DNA of 12,086 nucleotides from Paludibacter sp. (GTDB lineage: Bacteria > Bacteroidota > Bacteroidia > Bacteroidales > Paludibacteraceae), in the NCBI GenBank assembly GCA_028705705.1, contig JAQWCZ010000040.1, positions 1 through 12,086 on the forward strand. The letters are read 5' to 3'. The position numbers were made by a program, and so were the translations under genes. The notes below the pieces were generated by a model, which had not been told where the DNA came from, made no database searches, and worked only from the letters and a program-made list of their open reading frames with translations. Of the stretch, positions 1 to 7,596 are shown piece by piece. Positions within the stretch are counted from its first letter, which is position 1; each line of letters opens with the position of its first letter.

Positions 1-1
1 A

Positions 2-1276
2 ATTAATTATACACTTAAGATTTTAGCATTACCTTTAATTCTTATTTATACGCCTGCAACAGTCTTGATTGGGTTGCTTATGTTGCGACAGTATTTCAAT
101 GTCAGGAACAGAAAGGCGATGGTAAAACTTAAAGAGTTAGAGCGGAGGTTAGTCAACGTACTCGAAAGTGGGAATATCGTGTCATTATTGCTTGATGTTG
201 ATGGCCACGTACGATATTGTAACCATTATTTATCTCAGATTACCGGCTTTAGCAGGGATGAAATCATCAATCAGAACTGGTTTAAAAAATTCTTACCGGA
301 TTCCGATAGAGTTAATGTATATCAAATTTTTACAGATAGTATAACAAATAAACAGATAGATAAAAATATTGAAAATGAAATACTCACCAAAGATGGTAAT
401 GTGTTATATATCTCATGGGTTAACAATGTTTTCTTTTCGGAGCATGGAGTGATTGAAGGAGTAGCAAGTATTGGCGTGAATATAACTGAAAGAAAACGCT
501 ATGAAAAAATATTGGAGAAAAAAAATGAACAATATAAAAGAATTAATATTAAACTTGAGAATGCCAAACAAAAAGCAGAAGAAAGTGAGCGATTGAAATC
601 TGCATTTTTAGCTAATCTAAGCCATGAAATCCGAACACCTATGAATGGAATCCTGGGTTTTGCTGATTTGCTGAGAAACCCGGATTTGTCGGTTGATAAG
701 CAACATCAATACATCCAGATCATTGAAAAATCGGGTCAGCGCATGTTGAATCTCATCAATGATATCATCGAAATTTCAAAAATTGAAACAGGAATGGTTA
801 GTATTCATCAAACTCCTATGAAAGTGAGTGAAGTCTTTGATTATGTTTGTGACTTTTTTAAGCCGGAGATAGAAGAAAAAGGACTACAATTCAACCTTAG
901 CTGTAAAATTTCAAAAGAATCGATAATCCTAACCGACCGGGATAAAGTTTTATCTATCCTGACTAATTTGTTAAAAAATGCGATAAAATTCACTCAAAAA
1001 GGCTCAATTGAGCTGCATTGTCAAATTGAAAACAATAACCTGAATTGTGCTGTTAAAGATACAGGAATCGGTATCCCTGATGACAAACAGAAAGTGATTT
1101 TTGAACGTTTTATACAGGCAGATCCGGAAGATAAAATGGCCAGACAGGGCGCAGGGCTTGGATTGGCAATTTCTAAAGCATTTGTGGAAACGCTCGGTGG
1201 TAATATAGGGGTTACAAGTAAGGAAGGTAAAGGTTCAGCGTTTTATTTTACAATTCCGGTAAAAATCAAGTCTTAG
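2..1276 (+). CDS. Membrane-anchored PAS-domain sensor histidine kinase (5' end outside window)
   Basis: The reading frame is open to the left edge, so the gene starts outside the window. A TTG at 65 is the first possible start inside it, but the codons before it encode a hydrophobic run (roughly ILALPLILIYTPATVLIG) that is clearly a transmembrane segment, so TTG is unlikely to be the true start. Counting from TTG 65: a PAS domain spans about 28-142, ending in the PAC-like GVNITERK; a helical linker covers 143-178; the HisKA H-box SHEIRTP carries the phospho-accepting His187; the HATPase has an N-box (N301, N305), G1 box DTGIGIP (332-338), F-box FERF and G2 box GAGLGLAIS (362-370). All catalytic motifs look intact. 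No receiver domain follows, so phosphate must pass to a separate protein that is not in view. The stimulus is unknown. The missing N-terminus could hold further membrane or sensor segments. Confidence 0.93.
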   Translation: MNYTLKILALPLILIYTPATVLIGLLMLRQYFNVRNRKAMVKLKELERRLVNVLESGNIVSLLLDVDGHVRYCNHYLSQITGFSRDEIINQNWFKKFLPDSDRVNVYQIFTDSITNKQIDKNIENEILTKDGNVLYISWVNNVFFSEHGVIEGVASIGVNITERKRYEKILEKKNEQYKRINIKLENAKQKAEESERLKSAFLANLSHEIRTPMNGILGFADLLRNPDLSVDKQHQYIQIIEKSGQRMLNLINDIIEISKIETGMVSIHQTPMKVSEVFDYVCDFFKPEIEEKGLQFNLSCKISKESIILTDRDKVLSILTNLLKNAIKFTQKGSIELHCQIENNNLNCAVKDTGIGIPDDKQKVIFERFIQADPEDKMARQGAGLGLAISKAFVETLGGNIGVTSKEGKGSAFYFTIPVKIKS

Positions 1277-1410
1277 CATGATCCTGGGTTGTTTATTTGA
1301 ATTCCTGATTATTCACTCAGTACATCATAAACTTAACAGCTTTTTTTACCCAGTTTGGAGTAACCTTTATCAACGATATATAACAACATTCCAATTCGAT
1401 TTTTCTCTCC

Positions 1411-1441
1411 TTTGTTTATTGAACAAAATAAAGTAAATTTG
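1411..1441 (+). promoter_or_regulatory. Predicted Bacteroidota promoter for the permease-ribBA pair
   Basis: TTTG at 1411-1414 and TAAATTTG at 1434-1441 match the Bacteroidota -33 (TTTG) and -7 (TAnnTTTG) elements with a 19-bp spacer, the usual distance. Transcription would start near 1448, leaving a leader of only about 14 nt before the ATG at 1462. The 185-bp gap after the kinase (1277-1461) shows no convincing terminator and no small gene, so readthrough from the kinase is possible too. There is no Shine-Dalgarno site before the ATG, which is normal for this phylum. Confidence 0.6.
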
Positions 1442-1461
1442 CACGTCCAAAGCAAATACGA

Positions 1462-2946
1462 ATGACTGTCATAAAAAAGATCGATTTATACATCCTCAAA
1501 CACTTCTTCACGCTCTTTGTGATGACTTTTCTGATTGTCATCTTCATCCTGCTGATGCAGTTTTTGTGGAAGCATTTCGCGGATTTGGTTGGTAAAGGTA
1601 TCGGATGGGATGTGCTGGCAGAGTTTTTTATGTATGCCATCATGACCCTGGTTCCGCTGGCTTTACCACTGGCGCTTTTATTGGCTTCGCTGATGACATT
1701 TGGTAATTTGGGGGAGAACTTTGAATTGACCGCGATGAAATCTGCCGGTATTTCATTGTTTCGGATCATTCGTCCGCTCATGATTTCCGTCGTTTTAATT
1801 GTTATTGGCGCTTTTTTCTTTTCCAATCATGTGTTGCCCAAATCACAAAAAAACATGTACACCTTGTTGTTCTCTATCCGCCATAAATCACCAGAACTGG
1901 ATGTGCCTGTCGGAGAGTTTTATTCAGGAATTAATGGTGTGAACTTGTATGTTCGGGCAAAAGATAAAGGACTATTAAAAGACCTGATGATATATGATTT
2001 TTCAAATGGTTTTGACAATGCTGCTGTATTGTTAGCTGATTCTGGTAAAATTCAAACGACCGGAGATAAGAAATATTTATTGCTTACACTATACAATGGT
2101 GAAAGCTTCGAAAATCTAAAGCAACAGAAACTAGCTGGTACCAAGAGTATCCCATATCGAAGGGAGACTTTTACCCTGAAAGAAATTTTATATGACTTTG
2201 ATTCAGAATTTAACCGGTATGATGAGTCTTTACTACAGGATCAACATATCAGTAAAAATATTAAAGAATTGTCTCATTCAATCGATTCTATTAAGAGACT
2301 TATAGAAGTAAGGAGCGCTTCTCAGGTGCAGGAAATGCTGCAATACAAATATTTTACAGGAAATTTTGGACAGCAATTATCATTCGAAGAAAAACCGGAT
2401 GCAGATCTGTCTAACATGAATCCTGATTCAGCATTTTTGAATTTGGAGAAGAATCAAATGATAATGGCGGTTGATCATGCGATAGAGCGGTCAAAAAGCA
2501 TGCTTGATTACATTCAGTACAACAAACTAATGCTTGGAGAACCTCAGATGTATATGAACAGGCACGCCAGTGAATGGCACCGAAAATTTGCACTATCTTT
2601 TGCCTGTCTGATTTTCTTTTTTATCGGAGCCCCTTTGGGCGCTATCATTCGCAAGGGTGGCTTTGGTTTCCCGGTGGTTATATCTGTATTGATGTTCGTG
2701 ATTTATTACATCATTGACTTGACAGGTTATAAAATGGCAAGAGAAAATATCTGGGAAGCTTATCAGGGTATGTGGCTCAGTTCGGCAGTATTATTCCCAA
2801 TCGGGGTTTTTCTGACCTATAAAGCGGCGGTCGATGCCACTTTGTTTAATCCCGAAACATACATGAAGTTTTTTCATGCAATTAAAGTAAAAATATATCA
2901 ATTCATCCGGATTTCTATTGAAGATGAAATTGAAAAAACAAAATAA
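1462..2946 (+). CDS. LptF/LptG-family (YjgP/YjgQ) permease
   Basis: This is a 494-residue inner-membrane protein of the LptF/LptG family. Members pair with the ATPase LptB and pull lipopolysaccharide out of the inner membrane toward the periplasmic bridge. The layout fits: an N-terminal membrane block with segments near 12-35, 54-80 and 101-124; a large periplasmic part at about 125-373; and a C-terminal membrane block at about 374-395, 402-424 and 438-455. Family-typical stretches are VPLALPLALLLASL in segment 2 and FFFIGAPLGAIIRKGG entering segment 5. Proteobacterial LptF/LptG have about 355-365 residues; the excess here lies mostly in a hydrophilic, helix-prone insertion at about 255-370. 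Whether it acts as LptF or LptG cannot be decided, as Bacteroidota often encode family members at scattered loci. It is probably co-transcribed with ribBA 9 bp downstream, a pairing I recall from related genomes, although the functions are unrelated. Confidence 0.9.
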   Translation: MTVIKKIDLYILKHFFTLFVMTFLIVIFILLMQFLWKHFADLVGKGIGWDVLAEFFMYAIMTLVPLALPLALLLASLMTFGNLGENFELTAMKSAGISLFRIIRPLMISVVLIVIGAFFFSNHVLPKSQKNMYTLLFSIRHKSPELDVPVGEFYSGINGVNLYVRAKDKGLLKDLMIYDFSNGFDNAAVLLADSGKIQTTGDKKYLLLTLYNGESFENLKQQKLAGTKSIPYRRETFTLKEILYDFDSEFNRYDESLLQDQHISKNIKELSHSIDSIKRLIEVRSASQVQEMLQYKYFTGNFGQQLSFEEKPDADLSNMNPDSAFLNLEKNQMIMAVDHAIERSKSMLDYIQYNKLMLGEPQMYMNRHASEWHRKFALSFACLIFFFIGAPLGAIIRKGGFGFPVVISVLMFVIYYIIDLTGYKMARENIWEAYQGMWLSSAVLFPIGVFLTYKAAVDATLFNPETYMKFFHAIKVKIYQFIRISIEDEIEKTK

Positions 2947-2955
2947 TTTTTGTTT

Positions 2956-4161
2956 ATGAAGAAGTTTTTAAATACAATTGATGAGGCCATTCAGGACATT
3001 AAAAAAGGTAAAGTGATTATAGTTGTTGACGATGAAGATCGCGAGAACGAAGGAGATTTTATTTGTGCTGCTGAGAAAATTACGCCTGAAATCGTCAATT
3101 TTATGATCACACATGGTCGTGGTGTGCTTTGTGCGCCTTTGACAGAAGAAAGATGTAAAGATCTGGATCTGGATATGCAGGTCTCCAATAATACTTCTGT
3201 ACATGCTACGCCATTCACAGTCACAATTGATAAGCTCGAAGGTTGTACAACCGGTGTTTCCGCGAAGGACAGGGCTGCTACACTCCGCGCTTTATGTGAT
3301 CCGGCGTCTAAACCGGAAACTTTTGGTCGCCCTGGTCATATTTTCCCGTTGCGGGCTAAAACACGCGGGGTTATTCGTCGTGCCGGCCATACTGAAGCTG
3401 CGGTCGATTTGGCCAGAATGGCGGGATTATATCCTGCCGGAGCTTTGATTGAAATTATGAATGAAGATGGTTCTATGGCTCGTTTACCTGAACTCATAGA
3501 ACTGGCAAAGAAGTTTAATCTGAAAATAATTAGTATAGCCGAACTGATCTCCTATCGCCTCAAAACTGAATCATTAGTCGAAAAAGGAGTGGAAGTCGGA
3601 CTCCCAACTGCTTATGGAGACTTCCGACTGATACCTTTTCGCCAGATTTCCAATGGGATGGAACATGTGGCATTGATTAAGGGAACATGGAGTAAAGATG
3701 AGCCGATTTTAGTCAGGGTACATTCTTCCTGTATGACCGGTGACATTTTTGGATCACAGCGATGTGAATGTGGAGAGCAGCTCCATTTAGCCATGCAGAT
3801 GATTGAAAAAGAAGGGAAAGGAGTATTGGTATATATGAATCAGGAAGGTAGGGGCATTGGACTGATGAATAAAATAAAAGCCTATAAACTACAGGAACAG
3901 GGACTGGATACCGTGGATGCGAATTTACACCTCGGGTTTAATGCCGATGAACGGGATTATGGTGTGGGAGCGCAGATACTCATGAACCTGGGGGTGACGA
4001 AATTGAAGCTGATGTCGAATAATCCAGTCAAAAGAATCGGTCTGGAAGCCTATAATCTAACCATTGTTGAGAATGTTCCTCTGATAATTAAACCGAATCC
4101 TCATAATAAGTTTTATATGGAAACCAAGAAGAAAAGAATGGGACATATCCTGAACGACTGA
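2956..4161 (+). CDS. ribBA: Bifunctional RibBA: DHBP synthase / GTP cyclohydrolase II
   Basis: This cytosolic fusion supplies both precursors of riboflavin: the N-terminal half turns ribulose 5-phosphate into 3,4-dihydroxy-2-butanone 4-phosphate plus formate, and the C-terminal half opens GTP to the diaminopyrimidine. From ATG 2956 it has 401 residues, a normal fusion length. A TTG at 2950 would add two residues; I prefer ATG. RibB half (about 1-200): the acidic loop [10 protein letters not shown] (25-34), Cys59, [12 protein letters not shown], and RAGHTEA with His145, followed by Glu166. RibA half (about 205-401): zinc ligands Cys259, Cys270 and Cys272 ([14 protein letters not shown]), EGRGIGL, Tyr310, and DERDYG with Arg333. 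These RibA residues line up with E. coli Cys54/65/67, Tyr105 and Arg128 at a constant offset of 205. Both halves should be active. No FMN riboswitch precedes it, so it is probably expressed from the promoter at 1411-1441. Confidence 0.97.
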   Translation: MKKFLNTIDEAIQDIKKGKVIIVVDDEDRENEGDFICAAEKITPEIVNFMITHGRGVLCAPLTEERCKDLDLDMQVSNNTSVHATPFTVTIDKLEGCTTGVSAKDRAATLRALCDPASKPETFGRPGHIFPLRAKTRGVIRRAGHTEAAVDLARMAGLYPAGALIEIMNEDGSMARLPELIELAKKFNLKIISIAELISYRLKTESLVEKGVEVGLPTAYGDFRLIPFRQISNGMEHVALIKGTWSKDEPILVRVHSSCMTGDIFGSQRCECGEQLHLAMQMIEKEGKGVLVYMNQEGRGIGLMNKIKAYKLQEQGLDTVDANLHLGFNADERDYGVGAQILMNLGVTKLKLMSNNPVKRIGLEAYNLTIVENVPLIIKPNPHNKFYMETKKKRMGHILND

Positions 4162-4205
4162 AAAGGTTTTTTTAATAAAACACAAGGATATTTAAAAATT
4201 TAATC

Positions 4206-4213
4206 TATTTTTG
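4206..4213 (+). promoter_or_regulatory. Candidate -7 element before the DUF349 gene
   Basis: TATTTTTG matches the Bacteroidota TAnnTTTG -7 consensus. No TTTG lies at the expected -33 distance; that stretch is A-rich. If used, it would leave a leader of about 65 nt, AT-rich and without a Shine-Dalgarno site, before the ATG at 4286. The separation from ribBA (124 bp) supports independent transcription. The rest of this gap shows nothing else. Confidence 0.35.
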
Positions 4214-4285
4214 TAAAGTTAAATACAATAACATCAATATAAAAACTTTTCTTAATGAAATTTTTTTTCTGAAAAAATTGCTAAA

Positions 4286-6301
4286 ATGGACCCACTTGAA
4301 CTAAACAAGGATGCTAAAATCGACAACAACGATTTGACACAACAACCCGCGCAGACAAACTCACCTGAGACGGGTGATATTTCTATGGATCAGACAGTTG
4401 AATCGGTTCAACCGGAAATGCCTGAAACAGAAAAAATACCGGACGAAAATGTTCCTGAAACTGTTGAATCAACAGCAGATGAAGAAGTTGCCGATCCTGT
4501 ATCGGTTGAAGAATCAAAAGTTGATGAAGGATTAAATGTCGAAGAAGAATCAAAAGAAGAACAAACGCTTCAGGGAACAGAATCTATTGATTTACATGCC
4601 ATGTCGCGCGAGGAATTAGTGGCATATTTGAAACAGTTACTTTTAAAAGAAGTGGATGCAATCAAAGAAGAGGTTGAACAAATCAAGCAGCTTTTCTATA
4701 AGAAGTTAAAAGCTGAAAATGAGGAAAATAAAAAATTATTCCTTGAAGAAGGAGGCGAAGAACTCGATTATAAACCGGTAAAAGATGGGCTTGATGATGA
4801 GTTGAAATCGTTGATGAATGAGTTTAAGTCGAGAAAAGCAGCATTGATAGCAAGAACTGAAGCAGATAAAGAAAATAACCTCATTCAAAAACAACACATT
4901 TTAGATAGAATGAAAGTGTTGGTCGAAAGTAATGATGATGTTTCTTTACATATCAACGAATTCAGGGATTTACAGAAAAAATGGAAATCAATAGGTCAGG
5001 TACCACAGGAGCATGTGAATGATTTATGGAAATCCTATGCTGCCAATCAGGAAACATTTTGGGATTTAATTAAAATAAATAACGAACTTCGTGAATATGA
5101 TTTCAAGAAAAATTTGGAATTAAAAACTGTTATTTGTGAATCGGCTGAACGTTTGGCAGATGAGGAAGATGTAATATCTGCATTTCATCAATTACAAAAG
5201 TTGCATGATGAATGGCGTGAAACAGGTCCGGTAGCACGAGAATTCAGGGAAGAAATCTGGAATCGTTTTAAGGCAGCTTCGGCTGTAATTAACCGGAAAC
5301 ATCAGGGTCATTTTGACGATATACGAAAAATTGAAGAAGATAATCTGATTGCAAAGACAACATTATGCGAAAAAATTGAAAAATTTGATTTTGCATCGCT
5401 CAATAGTTATAAAGCCTGGGATGATGCCACTAAAATTATCATGGGATGGCAGGAAGAGTGGAGAACCATCGGATTTGCTCCCCGCAAAATGAATCATAAA
5501 ATTTTTGAACGTTACCGTGCAGCCTGCGATGCTTTCTTTAATGCAAAGGCAGAATTCTACAAAGCTTCTAAAAACATTCTGAATGACAATCTCGAAAAGA
5601 AAAAAGCTTTGTGTGAACAGGCTGAACAATTAAAAGATAGTACAGACTGGAAAGAAACGACAGAAATACTCATTCATTTACAAAAGGAATGGAAGGCCAT
5701 TGGTCCTGTTGCTAAAAAATATTCCGATGAAGTGTGGAAGCGTTTTATATCCGCTTGTGATTACTTCTTCGAACAAAAACAAAAGAACACTTCCGGTCAA
5801 CGGACAGAAGAACTTGAAAATCTTACCAAAAAGAAAGCATTGATAGCCCAAATCAAAGAACTTGATCTTGCTACAGATAAAGATCCTGCAGATATTTTAA
5901 CGACCCTCAGAGAATATCTCGCTCAGTGGAATGAAATTGGCCATGTACCTTTCCGCGATAAAGATAAAATCTACAAAGAATATCGTACAGCAGTAGATAA
6001 AATGTTCGAGAAACTCAATGTAGACACCAACCAGCGTCGCCTTGACACGTTCAAATCAAACCTAAAGGACATGTCAACCAAAGGAGAAAATAAATTACTG
6101 CGTGAACGCGAAAAGCTCATGCGAGCTTATGAACATCTGAAATCAGAAATTTCAACTTACGAAAACAATATTGGATTCCTGTCGGCATCCAACAAAAAAG
6201 GAAATGGTTTGATAAAGGATATGGAACGTAAGATTGAAGCCCTGAAAGAAGAAGCACGTCTGATTGAACAAAAAATCACGCTTATAGAGGAGAATCTGTA
6301 A
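4286..6301 (+). CDS. Large coiled-coil protein with five DUF349 repeats
   Basis: This 671-residue protein has no signal peptide or membrane segment, so it is probably cytosolic. Residues 1-100 are acidic and rich in Glu, Pro, Val and Asp, probably disordered. A helical segment follows (about 105-215). Then come five repeats of roughly 70-80 residues, each with a core of Trp, three residues, Gly, then Pro or a similar turn and an aromatic-rich helix. The Trp...Gly pairs fall at W233/G237, W310/G314, W392/G396, W469/G473 and W548/G552, with wording such as EWRTIGFAPR and EWKAIGPVAK. This is the DUF349 signature. The C-terminus (about 590-671) is charged coiled coil. DUF349 proteins are widespread in Bacteroidota and have no function I can state with confidence; the repeated helical design suggests a scaffold or nucleic-acid or protein-binding role, which is speculation. 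It is the last gene before the convergence hairpin and probably forms its own transcription unit. Confidence 0.9.
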   Translation: MDPLELNKDAKIDNNDLTQQPAQTNSPETGDISMDQTVESVQPEMPETEKIPDENVPETVESTADEEVADPVSVEESKVDEGLNVEEESKEEQTLQGTESIDLHAMSREELVAYLKQLLLKEVDAIKEEVEQIKQLFYKKLKAENEENKKLFLEEGGEELDYKPVKDGLDDELKSLMNEFKSRKAALIARTEADKENNLIQKQHILDRMKVLVESNDDVSLHINEFRDLQKKWKSIGQVPQEHVNDLWKSYAANQETFWDLIKINNELREYDFKKNLELKTVICESAERLADEEDVISAFHQLQKLHDEWRETGPVAREFREEIWNRFKAASAVINRKHQGHFDDIRKIEEDNLIAKTTLCEKIEKFDFASLNSYKAWDDATKIIMGWQEEWRTIGFAPRKMNHKIFERYRAACDAFFNAKAEFYKASKNILNDNLEKKKALCEQAEQLKDSTDWKETTEILIHLQKEWKAIGPVAKKYSDEVWKRFISACDYFFEQKQKNTSGQRTEELENLTKKKALIAQIKELDLATDKDPADILTTLREYLAQWNEIGHVPFRDKDKIYKEYRTAVDKMFEKLNVDTNQRRLDTFKSNLKDMSTKGENKLLREREKLMRAYEHLKSEISTYENNIGFLSASNKKGNGLIKDMERKIEALKEEARLIEQKITLIEENL

Positions 6302-6375
6302 ATAATGCGAATCAGGAGCAGGTCACTTCAACATCTTGTAGTTGGCAGATAACATAAGTATCCCGGATAGTCCCT

Positions 6376-6420
6376 AAACGACATAGGAGGAAAAAATCTT
6401 TTCCTCCTATGTCGTTTTTT
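6376..6420. terminator. Terminator hairpin between convergent operons
   Basis: A perfect 19-bp inverted repeat (6376-6394 pairing with 6399-6417) closes a 4-nt loop AATC. On the forward strand it runs into a T-tract (6415-6420), so it is a good intrinsic terminator for the DUF349 gene. Read from the other side the stem ends in three U then AGGGA, a weaker signal, but it may also stop transcripts of the reverse operon, whose last stop codon lies about 15 bp away. The rest of 6302-6434 has no gene. Confidence 0.85.
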
Positions 6421-6434
6421 GTTATATGTAATGT

Positions 6435-6938
6435 TTATTTAATGCTCAGTTTCTTTTTCACCAAAGGAGTAACATCCACAGCCTTTGGGGAATGATAGGC
6501 AATTGTTTGAGTACTCAGGTCGAAGATATAAGTATAATTATTTTCTGTTCCGACTTCAGCCGTTGCCTTCAGGATTTTTTCGCGAAGTGCATTAACGAGT
6601 TCCATTTGCTTGCGTTGAAGTTCTTCATTGGCAGTTTGTTGGAAAGTTCCGATTCTTTTTTCAATATCGGCAATTTCTCCCTGACGCCTTGTTTTGATGG
6701 TTTCTGCCATGGTTGCCAGATTATCCTGATATTCTTTAGCTTTTGCGTAGTATTCTTCATACATTTTATCAAGCTCTTTTTTGTATTGCTCGTTCAAATC
6801 AGCTATTGTTTTTTCAATTTCTGTTAATTCAGGCATTACCTGAAATATTTCCTGAACGTTAACGTAAGCAAGTTTGTCTTGTGCAACCAAGCTGAAAGGT
6901 AATGCTAACAGCATTATGAAAACAATTTTCTTAATCAT
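6435..6938 (-). CDS. ompH: OmpH/Skp-family periplasmic chaperone, downstream copy
   Basis: Skp/OmpH proteins are trimeric periplasmic chaperones that grip unfolded outer-membrane proteins and keep them soluble on the way to the Bam complex. This one has 167 residues. The N-terminus MIKKIVFIMLLALPFSLVA is a signal peptide with likely cleavage before Gln20. Mature residues open with LAYVNVQEIFQVMPE, the small strand that builds the Skp trimer core; about 40-125 is a long charged helix with coiled-coil character (the tentacle); YTYIFDLSTQTIAYHS and DVTPLVKKKL return to the core. It ends the operon, 68 bp after its paralogue, which it resembles in layout but only weakly in sequence. A candidate internal promoter lies in the gap. 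The first ATG coincides with the signal peptide, so the start is secure. Confidence 0.92.
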   Translation of the reverse strand: MIKKIVFIMLLALPFSLVAQDKLAYVNVQEIFQVMPELTEIEKTIADLNEQYKKELDKMYEEYYAKAKEYQDNLATMAETIKTRRQGEIADIEKRIGTFQQTANEELQRKQMELVNALREKILKATAEVGTENNYTYIFDLSTQTIAYHSPKAVDVTPLVKKKLSIK

Positions 6939-6993
6939 GTCTGTAAAAATTATTATTTATTTTTTATTTTAAATTCTTAATTTGAAATGTGCG

Positions 6994-7024
6994 CAAAAAT
7001 AATACATTATTTTGAATATCCCAA
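6994..7024 (-). promoter_or_regulatory. Candidate internal promoter before the second ompH
   Basis: On the reverse strand TTG (7024-7022), a 20-bp spacer and TATTTTTG (7001-6994) fit the Bacteroidota -33/-7 pattern. It overlaps the 3' end of the upstream ompH and would give a leader of about 50 nt. The short -33 match is weak and AT-rich sequence raises the chance of coincidence, so it may only supplement operon readthrough. Confidence 0.35.
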
Positions 7025-7522
7025 CTTTGTGAGTACCTCATCGCTGATGTCTATTTTCGGAGAACTGAAAATGATATGCATGGCTGAACCTTTGTCAATT
7101 ATCAGGCTGTAATCTTTTTCCCTGCTTAACTCCTGAATGATGTTGTATATTTCATCCTGAATAGGTTTCATCAGACTTTGTCTTTTTTTGAAGAGTTCTC
7201 CTTCCGGTCCAAAATAAGTTCGTTTCAACTCTTGGGCTTCTTTTTCTTTTGCAATGATTTCTTCTTCCCGTTTCACTTTCATTTCTTCGGAAAGAAATAC
7301 CAGTTCGGTTTGATAGTTTTTGTACAGATTCTGTACTTCTTGCGTTTTGGTTTCAACTTCCGATTGCCATTTCTTGGAAATAATATTCAATTGTTCATTG
7401 GCAGTTTCGTAAGATGGAATGTTTTTCAGGATGTATTCCATGTCAACCATAGCAAATTTCTGAGCTACGGTAGAAGTTACCATACCAACAAAGATAACCG
7501 TGATTAAAATAATTTTTTTCAT
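7007..7522 (-). CDS. ompH: OmpH/Skp-family periplasmic chaperone, upstream copy
   Basis: The 171-residue product starts with the signal peptide MKKIILITVIFVGMVTSTVA and is probably cut before Gln21. FAMVDMEYILKNIPSYETAN is the typical N-terminal core strand plus first helix of OmpH/Skp; about 40-130 is a highly charged helical arm; YSLIIDKGSAMHIIFSSPKIDISDEVLTKLGY rebuilds the core at the C-terminus. The fold, the signal peptide and the place directly behind bamA support a chaperone role for outer-membrane barrels. It follows bamA by 74 bp with no -7 box in the gap, so it is probably co-transcribed. Two adjacent ompH copies behind bamA are usual in Bacteroidota; in P. gingivalis the equivalent genes lie in the same order. 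This copy has the arm sequence FGPEGELFKKRQSLMKPIQDEI, which its partner lacks. Confidence 0.92.
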   Translation of the reverse strand: MKKIILITVIFVGMVTSTVAQKFAMVDMEYILKNIPSYETANEQLNIISKKWQSEVETKTQEVQNLYKNYQTELVFLSEEMKVKREEEIIAKEKEAQELKRTYFGPEGELFKKRQSLMKPIQDEIYNIIQELSREKDYSLIIDKGSAMHIIFSSPKIDISDEVLTKLGYSK

Positions 7523-7596
7523 AACTGTTTGGATTTATGAATAATGAATCAAATTTTTTACATGTGGATGATGTGTTTCAAATATCCTGCCAGATT

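Noticed and set aside
1283..1353. CTGGGT and ACCCAG as a possible terminator after the kinase
   Set aside because: The arms are only six bases and about 58 bases apart, and the T-run precedes the second arm rather than following it.
1416..1826. 136-codon reverse open frame overlapping the permease start
   Set aside because: It is antisense to a well-recognised gene and runs through its promoter; the product has no recognisable domain.
2947..2955. FMN riboswitch before ribBA
   Set aside because: Only 9 bp separate it from the permease gene, too short for the aptamer, and the upstream 185-bp gap lacks its conserved helices.
2950..2955. TTG at 2950 as the ribBA start
   Set aside because: An ATG two codons later gives the ordinary RibBA N-terminus ([12 protein letters not shown]) and is the stronger start.
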